Notes under the pieces: model-generated | What the model was told of the DNA's origin: nothing | Database searches by the model: none | What the model saw: only the letters and a program-made list of their open reading frames with translations | Part shown: one piece after another, positions 6,583 through 14,591 of the stretch | Numbering within the stretch: position 1 is the stretch's first letter | Layout of the letters: each line of letters begins with the position of its first letter | Source of the DNA: Paenibacillus agri | GTDB lineage: Bacteria; Bacillota; Bacilli; Paenibacillales; Paenibacillaceae | Direction of reading: 5' to 3' | Length of the DNA stretch: 38,974 nt | NCBI RefSeq assembly: GCF_013359945.1 | Contig: NZ_JABWCS010000180.1 | Location: forward strand, 1-38,974 | Translations under genes and position numbers: made by a program

Positions 6583-8133
6583 TTAGTTATTCAGCCGCCA
6601 TACTACATTGTCTTCTTCTTGGCCGTTCACCGGCCACCAGTGAAAGCCTTCTTGCGCCAGCAGTTGATCCGCTTCGACAGGACCCCACGAGCCTGCAGGG
6701 TAGGAGGCCAGATCGCTAGCTCCTTCCTTCCACGCCTTGGCGATACGGTCCACAAACGACCACGCCGACGATACTTCGTCCCAGCGCGTAAAGTAAGTGG
6801 AATCGCCACGAGCTGCATCATGCAGCAGACGCTCATAAGCTTCCGGTGAGTTGATGCCCACCATACAGCTTTGGCAGAAATCCATAGCCAGTGGCTGGAT
6901 CTCGGATTCCGAGCCCGGTTTCTTGGCATTGATCTTCACATAGATGCCTTCCATCGGGTTCACGCGGATGACAAGCAGGTTTGGTTCCAGTTTATGCTTT
7001 TGACCTAAGTAGACGTTGGTCGGCATGCCCTTGAATTCTACAACGACTTCCGTCGTCTTCACTGGAAGGCGTTTGCCTGTACGGATATAGAACGGAACTC
7101 CAGCCCAACGGAAGTTGTCCACGAATACGCGGGCAGCGAAATACGTTTCCGTCTTGGACTCCGGATCCACCTTATCTTCCTGACGGTAAGCCGGCAGGGT
7201 CTTACCTTTATGCGAGCCTTCTGTGTACTGGCCACGCACAACGTTCTCACGTACCTCTTCGGAGTTAGCGTAAGGACGGAGCGAACGGAGTACCTTGACC
7301 TTCTCGTCACGGATATCCTCAGCCAGCAAGCGGCTAGGCGGCTCCATGGCAATCATGGTCAGGAGTTGCAATATATGATTCTGCCCCATATCCCGCAGGG
7401 CGCCAGCATGATCATAGTATCCGCCGCGCTCTTCGACACCCACGGTCTCGCCGAGTGTAATCTGGATATTGGCAATATGCTTGTTGTTCCAAAGTGGTTC
7501 GAAAAAGGCATTCGCAAAACGGATCACTTCAATGTTCTGCACCATTTCCTTACCGAGATAATGGTCGATCCGGTAGATCTCTTCTTCCTTGAAGACCTGA
7601 CGAATCTGCTCGTTCAGTTGCTCTGCTGATTCCAGATCATACCCGAACGGCTTCTCGATGACAAGGCGATTCCAGCCTCTGCTATCCAGCATACCGCCGG
7701 CTTTCAAGTTATTGGACACGCTGCCGAACAGCTCAGGTGCAAGCGCGAGGTAGAAAATTCGGTTGCCCGGAATTTCAAACTTGCCTTCAAGCACTTCTGT
7801 CTGGGCACTCAGCTCGCGGAACCCGTCAATATTATTGATGTCCAGAGATTTGTATTCAAAATGCTGGACGAAGCCGTTCCATTCACTCTCGTCTTCTGCC
7901 TGGTAGCGGCAGAATTCACCGATCGATTCTTTCACGTCTTCTCTGAATTCATCTTGAGTACGCGGACGACGCGCCACGCCGATTACCGCAAAATCATGTG
8001 CCAGCTTGCCTTCACGGTACAAACTGTAAATAGCCGGGAACAGCTTACGCCGGGCTAAGTCTCCGGTAGCCCCAAAGATAAAAAATACAGCACCGGGTGT
8101 ACGCAGTGCATCAAGGGTTTGATTTTCAGCCAT
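6583..8133 (-). CDS. zwf: Glucose-6-phosphate 1-dehydrogenase
   Basis: The 516-residue protein carries the G6PD signatures. The N-terminal NADP-binding GATGDLARRKLFPA is at 21-34, EKPFG at 160-164, and the active-site RIDHYLGKE at 188-196 has the catalytic His pair region and substrate Lys. Length is as usual for the family. It oxidises glucose-6-phosphate to 6-phosphogluconolactone with NADP, the entry step of the oxidative pentose phosphate pathway, in the cytosol. The start ATG follows GATGAGGAGCC. A 15-bp Fur-like box (8164-8178) lies in the leader 31 bases before the start. It is monocistronic, with its own terminator at 6522-6556. Confidence 0.97.
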   Translation of the reverse strand: MAENQTLDALRTPGAVFFIFGATGDLARRKLFPAIYSLYREGKLAHDFAVIGVARRPRTQDEFREDVKESIGEFCRYQAEDESEWNGFVQHFEYKSLDINNIDGFRELSAQTEVLEGKFEIPGNRIFYLALAPELFGSVSNNLKAGGMLDSRGWNRLVIEKPFGYDLESAEQLNEQIRQVFKEEEIYRIDHYLGKEMVQNIEVIRFANAFFEPLWNNKHIANIQITLGETVGVEERGGYYDHAGALRDMGQNHILQLLTMIAMEPPSRLLAEDIRDEKVKVLRSLRPYANSEEVRENVVRGQYTEGSHKGKTLPAYRQEDKVDPESKTETYFAARVFVDNFRWAGVPFYIRTGKRLPVKTTEVVVEFKGMPTNVYLGQKHKLEPNLLVIRVNPMEGIYVKINAKKPGSESEIQPLAMDFCQSCMVGINSPEAYERLLHDAARGDSTYFTRWDEVSSAWSFVDRIAKAWKEGASDLASYPAGSWGPVEADQLLAQEGFHWWPVNGQEEDNVVWRLNN

Positions 8134-8163
8134 GGCTCCTCATCTCTCTGTATGTAATTTAGT

Positions 8164-8178
8164 TGACAATCATTCTCA
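8164..8178. promoter_or_regulatory. Fur-like 7-1-7 box upstream of zwf
   Basis: TGACAATCATTCTCA matches the Bacillus Fur 7-1-7 consensus TGATAATnATTATCA at 12 of the 14 defined positions and is nearly palindromic. It lies 31-45 bases before the zwf start. The match was made by eye; PerR and Zur boxes share the centre, so the regulator is uncertain. Confidence 0.4.
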
Positions 8179-8337
8179 ACGCCGGATACAAACATTAACA
8201 CTTTAACGGCGTGATGCCATTTTATCATATTCCGAAAAAGGATGCTATCACATTCCTGACAATTACCCTCGGGATATCGACAAAAGCGATCACCTTTTCT
8301 TATTATGGACTATAATTCAACTTATATGATGTCATTC

Positions 8338-9186
8338 TTAATATTCTATCGTAATCAGGGGAAAACCGATGGTTATTCTGTTCTCATTGTTGATACCATC
8401 TCTATGGACAGCCGCCTGCATCGCCAGGTTGTGATTGCCGCTGACGACAAAGCGTTCCAACCCTGGCACCTTGTAAGAACGACTGTAGGTAGTTTCGTCT
8501 TTGTAACACTCTGCTTCAGCCAGCCCCGCAACCCGGTTAGCAAAGTTCTTTTCAGTCACTATTAACGCCTCTTTAGGCTCCCCTTGCTCTTTGGCCGTCC
8601 CTTGCAGGGAGGCATTCCATTCAGCGTCAATCCCACTCTTCAGCATGAGTTTACCCACCTGTATAGCTTTATTCTGCCAATCTCCTGCCTTAGTCAAATC
8701 TGCTGTCTCCAAAGTGGCTATCACATAGCTGTGTCCCTCACCCAGCTCACTCCAGAAGAGCGAAATCGAAGTATTCTCTGTCAGAGAGGACGTAGCACGG
8801 TAGACCAAATGTCCATGTTCTTCAACACCAGTAGGAATGTTTAGCCCAAGGTTTTCGGCCAACTCCACAGCAGTAAGAGGACCTGCGGCACGGAGGTCAT
8901 CCCCCTCACTGTACTCACCTTGCCATTTCAGAACAAGACGCATAGGGGTTCCAGGTTGTGTAGCCTGCTGGCCTAGCAATGATAATAGAGAAAGAGACTC
9001 TTCCATGCCACTAACTCCGCCAATGTCTCTCACATCAGCGCCTTCAACAGCAGCGCGTACTGAGGCCACTTCCTTAAGCGGTTGAGCCTCCGCTTCATTA
9101 ATGAATCCTGCCACCAGAATCACCGCAAGGCTCAAACATAGTACCAACAGCGTCGCTTTTCCTGTACCCTTGTTCCCGTTCCCCAT
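8338..9186 (-). CDS. ywmB: Exported YwmB-like protein (DUF1779 family)
   Basis: The 282-residue protein begins with a basic N-terminus and one hydrophobic segment (about residues 12-27, ATLLVLCLSLAVILVAGF), followed by a possible AEA-Q cleavage site. A mixed alpha/beta body follows and the protein ends RITIGFPLITIEY. This C-terminal ending and the size resemble the YwmB family, sometimes labelled TATA-box-binding-like by fold. Its function is not established. It is probably secreted or membrane-tethered. It is a lone gene between zwf and the lia operon. I am only moderately sure of the family; 'exported hypothetical protein' is the safe reading. Confidence 0.6.
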   Translation of the reverse strand: MGNGNKGTGKATLLVLCLSLAVILVAGFINEAEAQPLKEVASVRAAVEGADVRDIGGVSGMEESLSLLSLLGQQATQPGTPMRLVLKWQGEYSEGDDLRAAGPLTAVELAENLGLNIPTGVEEHGHLVYRATSSLTENTSISLFWSELGEGHSYVIATLETADLTKAGDWQNKAIQVGKLMLKSGIDAEWNASLQGTAKEQGEPKEALIVTEKNFANRVAGLAEAECYKDETTYSRSYKVPGLERFVVSGNHNLAMQAAVHRDGINNENRITIGFPLITIEY

Positions 9187-9257
9187 CGTCCATCTTCCTC
9201 TCCATCCGGTCTAGCAATCTACTAAACAGGATGGCCGGGGATGAGAGATTTTAAACC

Positions 9258-9377
9258 TGAATCCATTTCATAATTCGGATTTCAATCCGAATAGGTACAA
9301 TATCAAGTTATACCTGAACCATGTACAACTTGATATCGATGATTAGACGCTCACTTATGGATTATGAAATGGATTCA
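9258..9377. repeat. Nested palindrome with three-way-junction shape
   Basis: The outer arms 9258-9274 and 9361-9377 form a perfect 17-bp inverted repeat (TGAATCCATTTCATAAT and its complement). Inside are two more hairpins: ATTCGGAT (9273-9280) / ATCCGAAT (9285-9292), and ATATCAAGTT (9300-9309) / AACTTGATAT (9327-9336). The whole can fold as a closed stem with two side arms, as RNA or cruciform DNA. It sits between liaR and ywmB, upstream of ywmB. It could be a small non-autonomous repeat or a leader RNA. Confidence 0.75.
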
Positions 9378-9385
9378 CCTGTAAT

Positions 9386-9413
9386 AAAAAAAACCTGCGG
9401 ATTACTCCGCAAG
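9386..9413 (-). terminator. liaR terminator overlapping the stop codon
   Basis: On the minus strand TGCGGA (9411-9406) pairs with TCCGCA (9401-9396) around a four-base loop that contains the liaR stop codon, followed by a run of U (plus-strand A at 9386-9393). Confidence 0.8.
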
Positions 9414-10058
9414 TCCGTTTTTATATGCATAAATGGCCGCCTGGGTGCGGTCCTCCACATCCAGCTTGGCGAGAATATTCGTCACATGGAATTTCACAGT
9501 CTTGATTCCAATAATTAGCTGGTCGGCGATATCCTGATTGGATTTACCCTGAGCCAGCAGACGTAGCACTTCCATCTCACGTTCCGTCAGCTCTTTATAC
9601 GCCGGTGCTTCTACTTTCGCATCGTTGCGGAAGCGATTCATCATCTTGGAAGCCACCTGGGATTCCAAGACAGACTGTCCCCGGGCCGCAGCGCGGATAG
9701 CATCCGCGACTTCAGTCGCCCGTGAGGTTTTGAGCAGATAGCTGAAGGCTCCTGCCTCGATTACAGGGTACATTTTTTCATCATCCAAATAGCTGGTGAG
9801 TACAATGACTTTACAATCGGGAAATGTCTTCATCAACTGCCTCGTCGTTTCAATACCATCCATACCGTCCATGACAAGATCCATCAACACAACATCAGGA
9901 TTATATTCATGGGCAAGGCGTATGCCTTCCTCCCCGCTCCCTGCTTCTCCCACTACTTCAATACCGTCTTCGGTACCCAGGACCGCAGCCAGTCCGATCC
10001 GGACCATCTCATGATCATCGACTAGCAGTACCTTGATGGATGTCTCCATTTCCTCCAT
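9402..10058 (-). CDS. liaR: NarL/LuxR-type response regulator LiaR
   Basis: The 218-residue regulator has a receiver domain (acidic pocket D14 D15, phospho-acceptor D60 in PDVVLMDLVMDG, then VLTSY and K in LLKTS). The C-terminal LuxR-type helix-turn-helix reads LTEREMEVLRLLAQGKSNQDIADQ. It lies directly after liaF and liaS, so it should be the LiaFSR output that activates envelope-stress genes, most likely the psp operon upstream at 12658-14894. The start ATG is preceded by AGGAGG and AAGGGA; a second ATG at codon 4 is possible. The gap to liaS is 15 bases. A terminator overlaps its stop codon. Confidence 0.92.
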   Translation of the reverse strand: MEEMETSIKVLLVDDHEMVRIGLAAVLGTEDGIEVVGEAGSGEEGIRLAHEYNPDVVLMDLVMDGMDGIETTRQLMKTFPDCKVIVLTSYLDDEKMYPVIEAGAFSYLLKTSRATEVADAIRAAARGQSVLESQVASKMMNRFRNDAKVEAPAYKELTEREMEVLRLLAQGKSNQDIADQLIIGIKTVKFHVTNILAKLDVEDRTQAAIYAYKNGLAE

Positions 10059-10073
10059 TGCTTCCCTTCCCTC

Positions 10074-11108
10074 CTATTCATTGACTACCGGTACAGTAAT
10101 CTCAATGCGTGTTCCTTTGCCCGGCGCGGTGATGAACTGAATGGAACCTCCAGTCTCTATAATACGCTCCTGCATATTCGACAGACCATAAGAGGTCTGC
10201 TTGTTCTCATCCAACTCAAAGCCCACACCATCATCTCGCAGCGTTAACCGCACCGTATCTCCGCGGCGATGTAATCGAATCTCCATCTTGGAAGCTTTGG
10301 CATGCCGCAGCGTGTTGGAGATGGCTTCCTGCACAATGCGGAACAAATGGTTCTCGATCCCCTTCATCAAATGCACATCAGGGTCCATCTCGAACACAAT
10401 TTCGATGGGCATTTTCTCTTGCAGCTCGCGGACTAGCTCCCGCAGGCCCTGCTCCAGTCCCTTGCCCTCCAGATATACTGGCCTTAAGTGCAGCAGCAAA
10501 GCCCGCATTTCCGACTGGGCCACCGCCGACATCTCTTCGATCAAGGCAATCTGACGCTGAGCTTTGTCAAAATCCTTCTCGAGCGTCCGCCCCACCGCAG
10601 TAGCCGTCATAGAGATGGCAAAAAGCTGCTGCGAAACCGCATCATGCAGCTCCCGTGCAAGCCGTTGCCGCTCCTCGATAATCGCTGAGACACGCGCCTG
10701 CTCGGCAAGCTGCGCATTGTTGGTGGACAGCCGCTGGAGGGTGTTCACCTGATTTTCCCATTTGACGCTGATCCGGCTCAGCTGTTCACCGAGCCTGCCG
10801 AGTTCATCGTCGCCAAGTTGCGGCATGGACAGCGTCAGGTTGCCTTTTTCCCACAGGACCAAGGTCTCCCGAAGCCGCTCAAGCTTACGCTTCACGCGAA
10901 AACCTTGATAGAACCCGAAGCCCATACCGAAACCTACAGGGAGCAGAACCATCGTAATCGCCGTTCGTACTCCAACCGTCCAGTTCTCGAACGGCTTCAA
11001 ATAGCCATATGTATACATGATATACAGAATAACGAGCAGCATGACAAAGGAGAACAGAGCCCCCTCACCCATGCTGCGCGAGATTATATTCGTGTTCTTC
11101 TTTCCCAT
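10074..11108 (-). CDS. liaS: Sensor histidine kinase LiaS
   Basis: The 344-residue HPK7-type kinase has two membrane segments (about 19-37 and 49-69) with a loop of about ten residues. This short loop is typical of intramembrane-sensing kinases. A HAMP-like linker follows, then HisKA_3 with the phospho-accepting His155 in RLARELHDAVSQQ. The HATPase_c domain shows the N box QEAISNTLRHA and the G box DDGVGFELDE. LiaS senses cell-envelope stress (for example lipid II-binding antibiotics) and phosphorylates LiaR; LiaF restrains it. A good ribosome site (GGAGGG) precedes the start. It lies 23 bases after liaF and before liaR, in one operon. Confidence 0.92.
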   Translation of the reverse strand: MGKKNTNIISRSMGEGALFSFVMLLVILYIMYTYGYLKPFENWTVGVRTAITMVLLPVGFGMGFGFYQGFRVKRKLERLRETLVLWEKGNLTLSMPQLGDDELGRLGEQLSRISVKWENQVNTLQRLSTNNAQLAEQARVSAIIEERQRLARELHDAVSQQLFAISMTATAVGRTLEKDFDKAQRQIALIEEMSAVAQSEMRALLLHLRPVYLEGKGLEQGLRELVRELQEKMPIEIVFEMDPDVHLMKGIENHLFRIVQEAISNTLRHAKASKMEIRLHRRGDTVRLTLRDDGVGFELDENKQTSYGLSNMQERIIETGGSIQFITAPGKGTRIEITVPVVNE

Positions 11109-11131
11109 CAGGGGGCCCTCCTTCCTTATGA

Positions 11132-11779
11132 TTAAGACAATCTGATATCCAAATCCCCTATCAAATAGGATACGTTAAATTTCACTTTATGTTCGCTGGT
11201 CTCATAATTGGGTGATTTCCAGTTCAACCGGTTGAGCATGCCCGTATCCCGCTGAAGACCAAGGTCTATCGATCCAAACAGGACAAAGGCCTCAATCTCC
11301 ACCCCATAGCCGTCTGACAGATGAAGATCAATATCCCCGAAAATCCCGTGAAAGAGCATGATCGTCTCCCGGTCATCCGCCATAGCAAGCGAAAGATCCA
11401 GATCCGCCTCCCCCAGCACATGCCAGGCACTAAGACTCTGCATCACCCAAGGCACACGATCCCATTCAAATCTGGAGGAAAAGTTTTGCTTCTGCATAAA
11501 CCTTGTCTGGTGCTGCAGCTTCTTGGACTTTCTGAAAAAGATGACCAGCGAGATCAGGCATATGCCGAGCACCAATACCAGATGATCCAGTAGCAGCATG
11601 ACCGCGCCGATGCCAAGCAAGGTATAGCCTTGCTTCACTTTGCCTGTCGTCGTGCGGTAAATACCCAGCAGCAGGAACAGGAGGGCCACAATGGAGAAAA
11701 AGCCAATCCATCTGCCAAATATCATTATACAGCCAACGCCGATGAGACCTATGGCAATCAAACGGCTCCGCTTATCCAT
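11132..11779 (-). CDS. liaF: Membrane protein LiaF, inhibitor of LiaRS
   Basis: The 215-residue protein has three or four membrane segments in the first 85 residues and a soluble beta-rich C-terminal LiaF domain (about 100-215). Motifs such as HGIFGDIDLHLSDGYGVEIEAFVLFGSIDL and the ending YLIGDLDIRLS repeat the G-D-I-D-L pattern of the LiaF/VraT C-terminal family. In Bacillus and Listeria LiaF keeps LiaS inactive without stress. It is the first gene of liaF-liaS-liaR. AGGAGG lies eight bases before the start. The leader carries a perfect 19-bp palindrome (11796-11814) just upstream of the ribosome site. Confidence 0.9.
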   Translation of the reverse strand: MDKRSRLIAIGLIGVGCIMIFGRWIGFFSIVALLFLLLGIYRTTTGKVKQGYTLLGIGAVMLLLDHLVLVLGICLISLVIFFRKSKKLQHQTRFMQKQNFSSRFEWDRVPWVMQSLSAWHVLGEADLDLSLAMADDRETIMLFHGIFGDIDLHLSDGYGVEIEAFVLFGSIDLGLQRDTGMLNRLNWKSPNYETSEHKVKFNVSYLIGDLDIRLS

Positions 11780-11795
11780 TTTTGCACCTCCTAAA

Positions 11796-12064
11796 AGTTT
11801 TGCGAAGCAAAACTATATATTGAACTTAAGATATTAACATAAGGATCGGCGTCGTTCCGGTGAAGCTTGGACTTCCGGTCGCTGTTGTCTCCAGATTTCT
11901 TCTATTTAACCGCTTGTAGCGGTTGAAATCCGGAGACAAAGGCGATCGCTAGCGCTCCTACAGTTCCAATCTTCCCCTCCACTCCTTCTCCCCTTTTCGT
12001 TTCTTTCTTTAGTTCAACTTATATAGCTTCGTAAGCATAGACTTAAGTTTTGCGAAGCAAAACT
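11796..12064. repeat. 269-bp intergenic element bounded by identical 19-bp palindromes
   Basis: Both ends carry the perfect palindrome AGTTTTGCGAAGCAAAACT (11796-11814 and 12046-12064). Next to them lie related inverted segments: CTATATATTGAACTTAAG on the left, and the reverse complement CTATATAAGTTGAACT on the right. The interior has a strong branched hairpin at 11885-11939. No transposase and no clear target duplication is seen. The layout is that of a non-autonomous mobile repeat (MITE-like). Confidence 0.65.
11885..11939. repeat. Hairpin inside the liaF-upstream element
   Basis: The outer stem TTGTCTCC (11885-11892) / GGAGACAA (11932-11939) and GATTT / AAATC enclose an inner 7-bp hairpin AACCGCT (11908-11914) / AGCGGTT (11918-11924). 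One arm with its flank recurs at 3256-3287. Confidence 0.8.
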
Positions 12065-12106
12065 AATTGAATAAAAAGATCCTCCAGAGTACCTCCGAAG
12101 TATAAA

Positions 12107-12290
12107 TAAAGGCATTTTTGTACCTTAAATTGGCTGTAACTGAGGATCAGCTTAGATTAAGGGCAATTTTGTACGTTAATTTTTCTGATTTACGCCCTGC
12201 AGCGGATTTCCCAACAAATAAGGTACAAAATTGCACTTATTTGCTCAATTTCCCCAAAAAAGAGGAATATAAGGTACAAAAATGCTCTTA
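12107..12290. repeat. Four-unit inverted array, locus 2 (21-bp units, 51-bp period)
   Basis: Units are 12107-12127 and 12158-12178 (forward), 12219-12239 and 12270-12290 (reverse). The consensus is TAAG, one variable base, then GCATTTTTGTACCTTA. The period inside each pair is exactly 51 bp and the spacers are 30, 40 and 30 bp. Outer units share CATTTTTG and inner units share CAATTTTG, so matching pairs co-vary as in a nested fold. It uses the same unit family as locus 3. Confidence 0.88.
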
Positions 12291-12571
12291 ATTACAAATA
12301 CCATGCCAAAATCGTACGATTCATTATCTAAAATCTCATATCTTATCTTGAATTCACGTTAACCGATAAATAATAATCAATTTGCGAAGCACAGCTCATT
12401 ATTGCTAATAGTAGTGTTCTCCCTCTACAGTAGCTAGACCAACATCCGCTGTACTTCCAGCATCCCCTGATCCACCCGCCTAGCTCAGGCATAAATTGTA
12501 ATTGCCTCAATAATGAAAGCCTGCAATTCCTTCAGCCAGTAACCAAATTTCTGTAAGCGGATAACCGCTAC

Positions 12572-12613
12572 AAAAGCCATACCGGTATGGGGACTCCATA
12601 CCGTATGGCTTTT
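12572..12613 (-). terminator. Terminator of the psp operon
   Basis: AAAAGCCATACCGGTATGG (12572-12590) pairs with CCATACCGTATGGCTTTT (12596-12613) with one bulged base and a 5-base loop. It lies 44 bases after the last psp gene. Confidence 0.88.
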
Positions 12614-12657
12614 CCTAGTTCAGCATATCATATCCGCCTATATTTGGGGAACAGGCT

Positions 12658-13359
12658 TTAATCTTCTTTTTTGCTGATGGAAGGCGCCGAGGCTGGGCCA
12701 TTCAGCTTGTTTTTAAGTGCGGCGAGTTGCTCTTCAACCTTCAGCTGCTTCTCAGCGTCAACCGGACTGTAGGCTGTAGAAGGGCTGTATGGTGCACGCA
12801 GGACATCTGCTTCCGCTTCGAGCTGCATGATCTTCTCTTCCATGCGGTGGAATCCAAGGGATGCGCTGCCGCTCTCGATGGAATGCACACTGCTGATTTG
12901 CGACATTTGCTTCTTGGCTTTAGCCATTTGGGCACGGGATACCAGTTCATTGCGTTTGTTACGCAGCTTGTAGAACTCGTCCTTCATGTCATGCAATTGC
13001 CCAACCAGGTCCTTGGCTTGAACTTCAGCTTGACCGTGAAGCTGGCTGTACTCGGCTTCTTTTTGATCGAAGTAGATTTTTTCTTCCAACAGCTTGCGGG
13101 CCACTTCCTCTTGGCCGTTCTTCAGCGCCAGTTCAGCTTGGGCTCCGCGTTGTGCGGACATTTTAGCGGCTTCCTCTACACGTTGTTTCATGCGGCGCTC
13201 ATTGGCCATTTGTTTGGCAACTGTTACTTCCGCTTCGTGAATCTCAGCCTCCATATCGCGCAGATATTGATTGAGCATTACGATCGGGTCCTCTACCTTA
13301 TCCAACAAGTCGTTTACCGACGCCTTAGTCATATCCTTAATTCTTTGAAATACTCCCAT
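12658..13359 (-). CDS. pspA: PspA/IM30-family protein, second copy
   Basis: The 233-residue, mostly helical coiled-coil protein starts [29 protein letters not shown], the amphipathic N-terminal helix and conserved DP of the PspA/LiaH/Vipp1 family. Long heptad-rich helices follow (about 30-170). The C-terminus is short and ends with acidic and basic residues. PspA proteins are cytosolic ESCRT-III-like proteins that form rings or rods on damaged inner membrane. This is the last gene of the four-gene operon, two bases after pspC. Having two PspA paralogues in one operon suggests mixed assemblies. Likely LiaR-regulated, as LiaH is in Bacillus. Confidence 0.92.
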   Translation of the reverse strand: MGVFQRIKDMTKASVNDLLDKVEDPIVMLNQYLRDMEAEIHEAEVTVAKQMANERRMKQRVEEAAKMSAQRGAQAELALKNGQEEVARKLLEEKIYFDQKEAEYSQLHGQAEVQAKDLVGQLHDMKDEFYKLRNKRNELVSRAQMAKAKKQMSQISSVHSIESGSASLGFHRMEEKIMQLEAEADVLRAPYSPSTAYSPVDAEKQLKVEEQLAALKNKLNGPASAPSISKKED

Positions 13360-13361
13360 GA

Positions 13362-13862
13362 TTACACTTCTCCCTTCTCATATTTAGACAGTTTTTGTTT
13401 AAGCTCTTCCACTTCTTTTTGCAGGGCTTTCTTCTCAATATCCTTCATCATGGCATCCAGGCCGGAGTCTGGAGCAGAATACGCTTGGTTTTTTTCAAAA
13501 TTAGGGTTGTAGCTCGACTGACTTCCGTAGTGGCCGTATCCGCCGTTCCCGCCATTTCCACCTTGGCCTCCATGACCACCATATCCTCCATGTCCGTGCG
13601 GGCCATGTTCTGGTCTGCCGGAATGTGGCCCGCCGTATGGACCTCCGAATGGGCCACCAGGACCGAATGGACTCTGGTAATGCTCTTTCGGAATGATCAG
13701 TGCAGCGATGATATATACCGGAATGACCGTTCCGCCTGTGAACGGAATGCTGATCAGCAGCAGAATTCGGAATAAAGTGGAGTCAATACCTATGGTTTCC
13801 GATAAACCGCCGGCTAGCCCGGTTACGACTTTGTCTCTTCTTGAACGATACAATCGGGTCAT
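13362..13862 (-). CDS. pspC: PspC-domain protein with Gly/His-rich linker and C-terminal coil
   Basis: The 166-residue protein starts with a PspC domain (about 2-60: [25 protein letters not shown], then one hydrophobic segment ending [13 protein letters not shown]). A low-complexity linker rich in Gly, Pro, His and Tyr covers about 64-115. The C-terminal helix (about 135-162, [21 protein letters not shown]) is predicted to form a coiled coil. The domain order suggests a membrane anchor that reaches PspA through the coil. The start at 13862 is chosen because AAAGGAG lies seven bases upstream; a longer frame would overlap the upstream gene. It sits between two pspA genes. Confidence 0.88.
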   Translation of the reverse strand: MTRLYRSRRDKVVTGLAGGLSETIGIDSTLFRILLLISIPFTGGTVIPVYIIAALIIPKEHYQSPFGPGGPFGGPYGGPHSGRPEHGPHGHGGYGGHGGQGGNGGNGGYGHYGSQSSYNPNFEKNQAYSAPDSGLDAMMKDIEKKALQKEVEELKQKLSKYEKGEV

Positions 13863-13866
13863 AGTA

Positions 13867-14544
13867 CTACTCCTTTCCGTCATTGTTCAGCTTCTCCTTT
13901 AAGCGGGCCATTTCCCTTTCGAGCACAGTGGCTACCGTCTCACCGGCTTGCACTGCATATTCCTGACCCATGCGCCGGAGATCACGCAGGCTTTTAGCTT
14001 CCAGCTCCCAATCATTCAACCGGTCATCCAGACGTCCGAACATCTTGGGAACATCACCGCCATTGCCATAAGCACTGGCTCTTTGGTTCATCCGTTGCTG
14101 CAAGCGCAGTGACTCCATTCGTGCGGAATAATATTGACGTTTGCTATATACGGTCTGATATTCCAGTTTCAATTCATTCAGCTGCGCTTCAAGCTCGTAC
14201 AGGGATTCCTTGCTTTGCTCCAAAAGTCCGCTGTATTGCTCCAGCTTTTCTTCGTGAATGATCTTTTCCTGCAAAGCGAGCTTCGCGAGGTGGTCCTCAC
14301 CGGCTTTGAGTGCCAGAAGTGCTTGTTCCTCACGTTTGTCTCTCATGCCAGTCGCCTGATTTACCTGATTCTGCAGTTGCTTCGTGTGCGAGGCATATTG
14401 CTGGTAAAGTCTTTCCGCTTCGCTGATTTCCTCCCGTGTTGAATGTAGAAATTGATCGATCAGCTTCACGGGATCCTGGCTTTGCTCCAGACGTTCATTT
14501 AAGTTAGCTACAGTGATATCTCTCATGCGGCGAAAAACACTCAT
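13867..14544 (-). CDS. pspA: PspA/IM30-family protein, first copy
   Basis: The 225-residue coiled-coil protein starts MSVFRRMRDITVANLNERLEQSQDPVKLIDQFL, matching the N-terminal helix and DP motif of PspA. Heptad-rich helices follow to about residue 150 and again near the C-terminus. It resembles the second copy in length and plan but not closely in sequence, so the duplication is old. It follows the small membrane protein gene by 47 bases and has GGAGGGAGCAGG upstream of the start. Expected role: membrane maintenance under envelope stress. Confidence 0.92.
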   Translation of the reverse strand: MSVFRRMRDITVANLNERLEQSQDPVKLIDQFLHSTREEISEAERLYQQYASHTKQLQNQVNQATGMRDKREEQALLALKAGEDHLAKLALQEKIIHEEKLEQYSGLLEQSKESLYELEAQLNELKLEYQTVYSKRQYYSARMESLRLQQRMNQRASAYGNGGDVPKMFGRLDDRLNDWELEAKSLRDLRRMGQEYAVQAGETVATVLEREMARLKEKLNNDGKE

Positions 14545-14591
14545 GATTTCCTGCTCCCTCCCTGCTTATATTCATTAAGTAAATTTATTTA

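Larger units (their letters stand above)
11780..12657. other. 878-bp gap between liaF and the psp operon
   Basis: No gene is seen. It holds a 269-bp palindrome-ended element (11796-12064) with an internal hairpin (11885-11939), the four-unit array at 12107-12290, a degenerate GCGAAGC palindrome fragment near 12378-12392, and the psp terminator (12572-12613). No clear liaF promoter was found. Confidence 0.6.

Noticed and set aside
8204..8224. A 21-base TAA-N15-TTA stretch upstream of zwf
   Set aside because: It has no partner at 51 bp and no inverted copies, so it is most likely a chance match to the array unit pattern.
12727..13512. 261-codon plus-strand open frame over the pspA/pspC genes
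   Set aside because: It is the complement of coiled-coil coding sequence, which leaves long open Leu/Phe-rich frames on the other strand.
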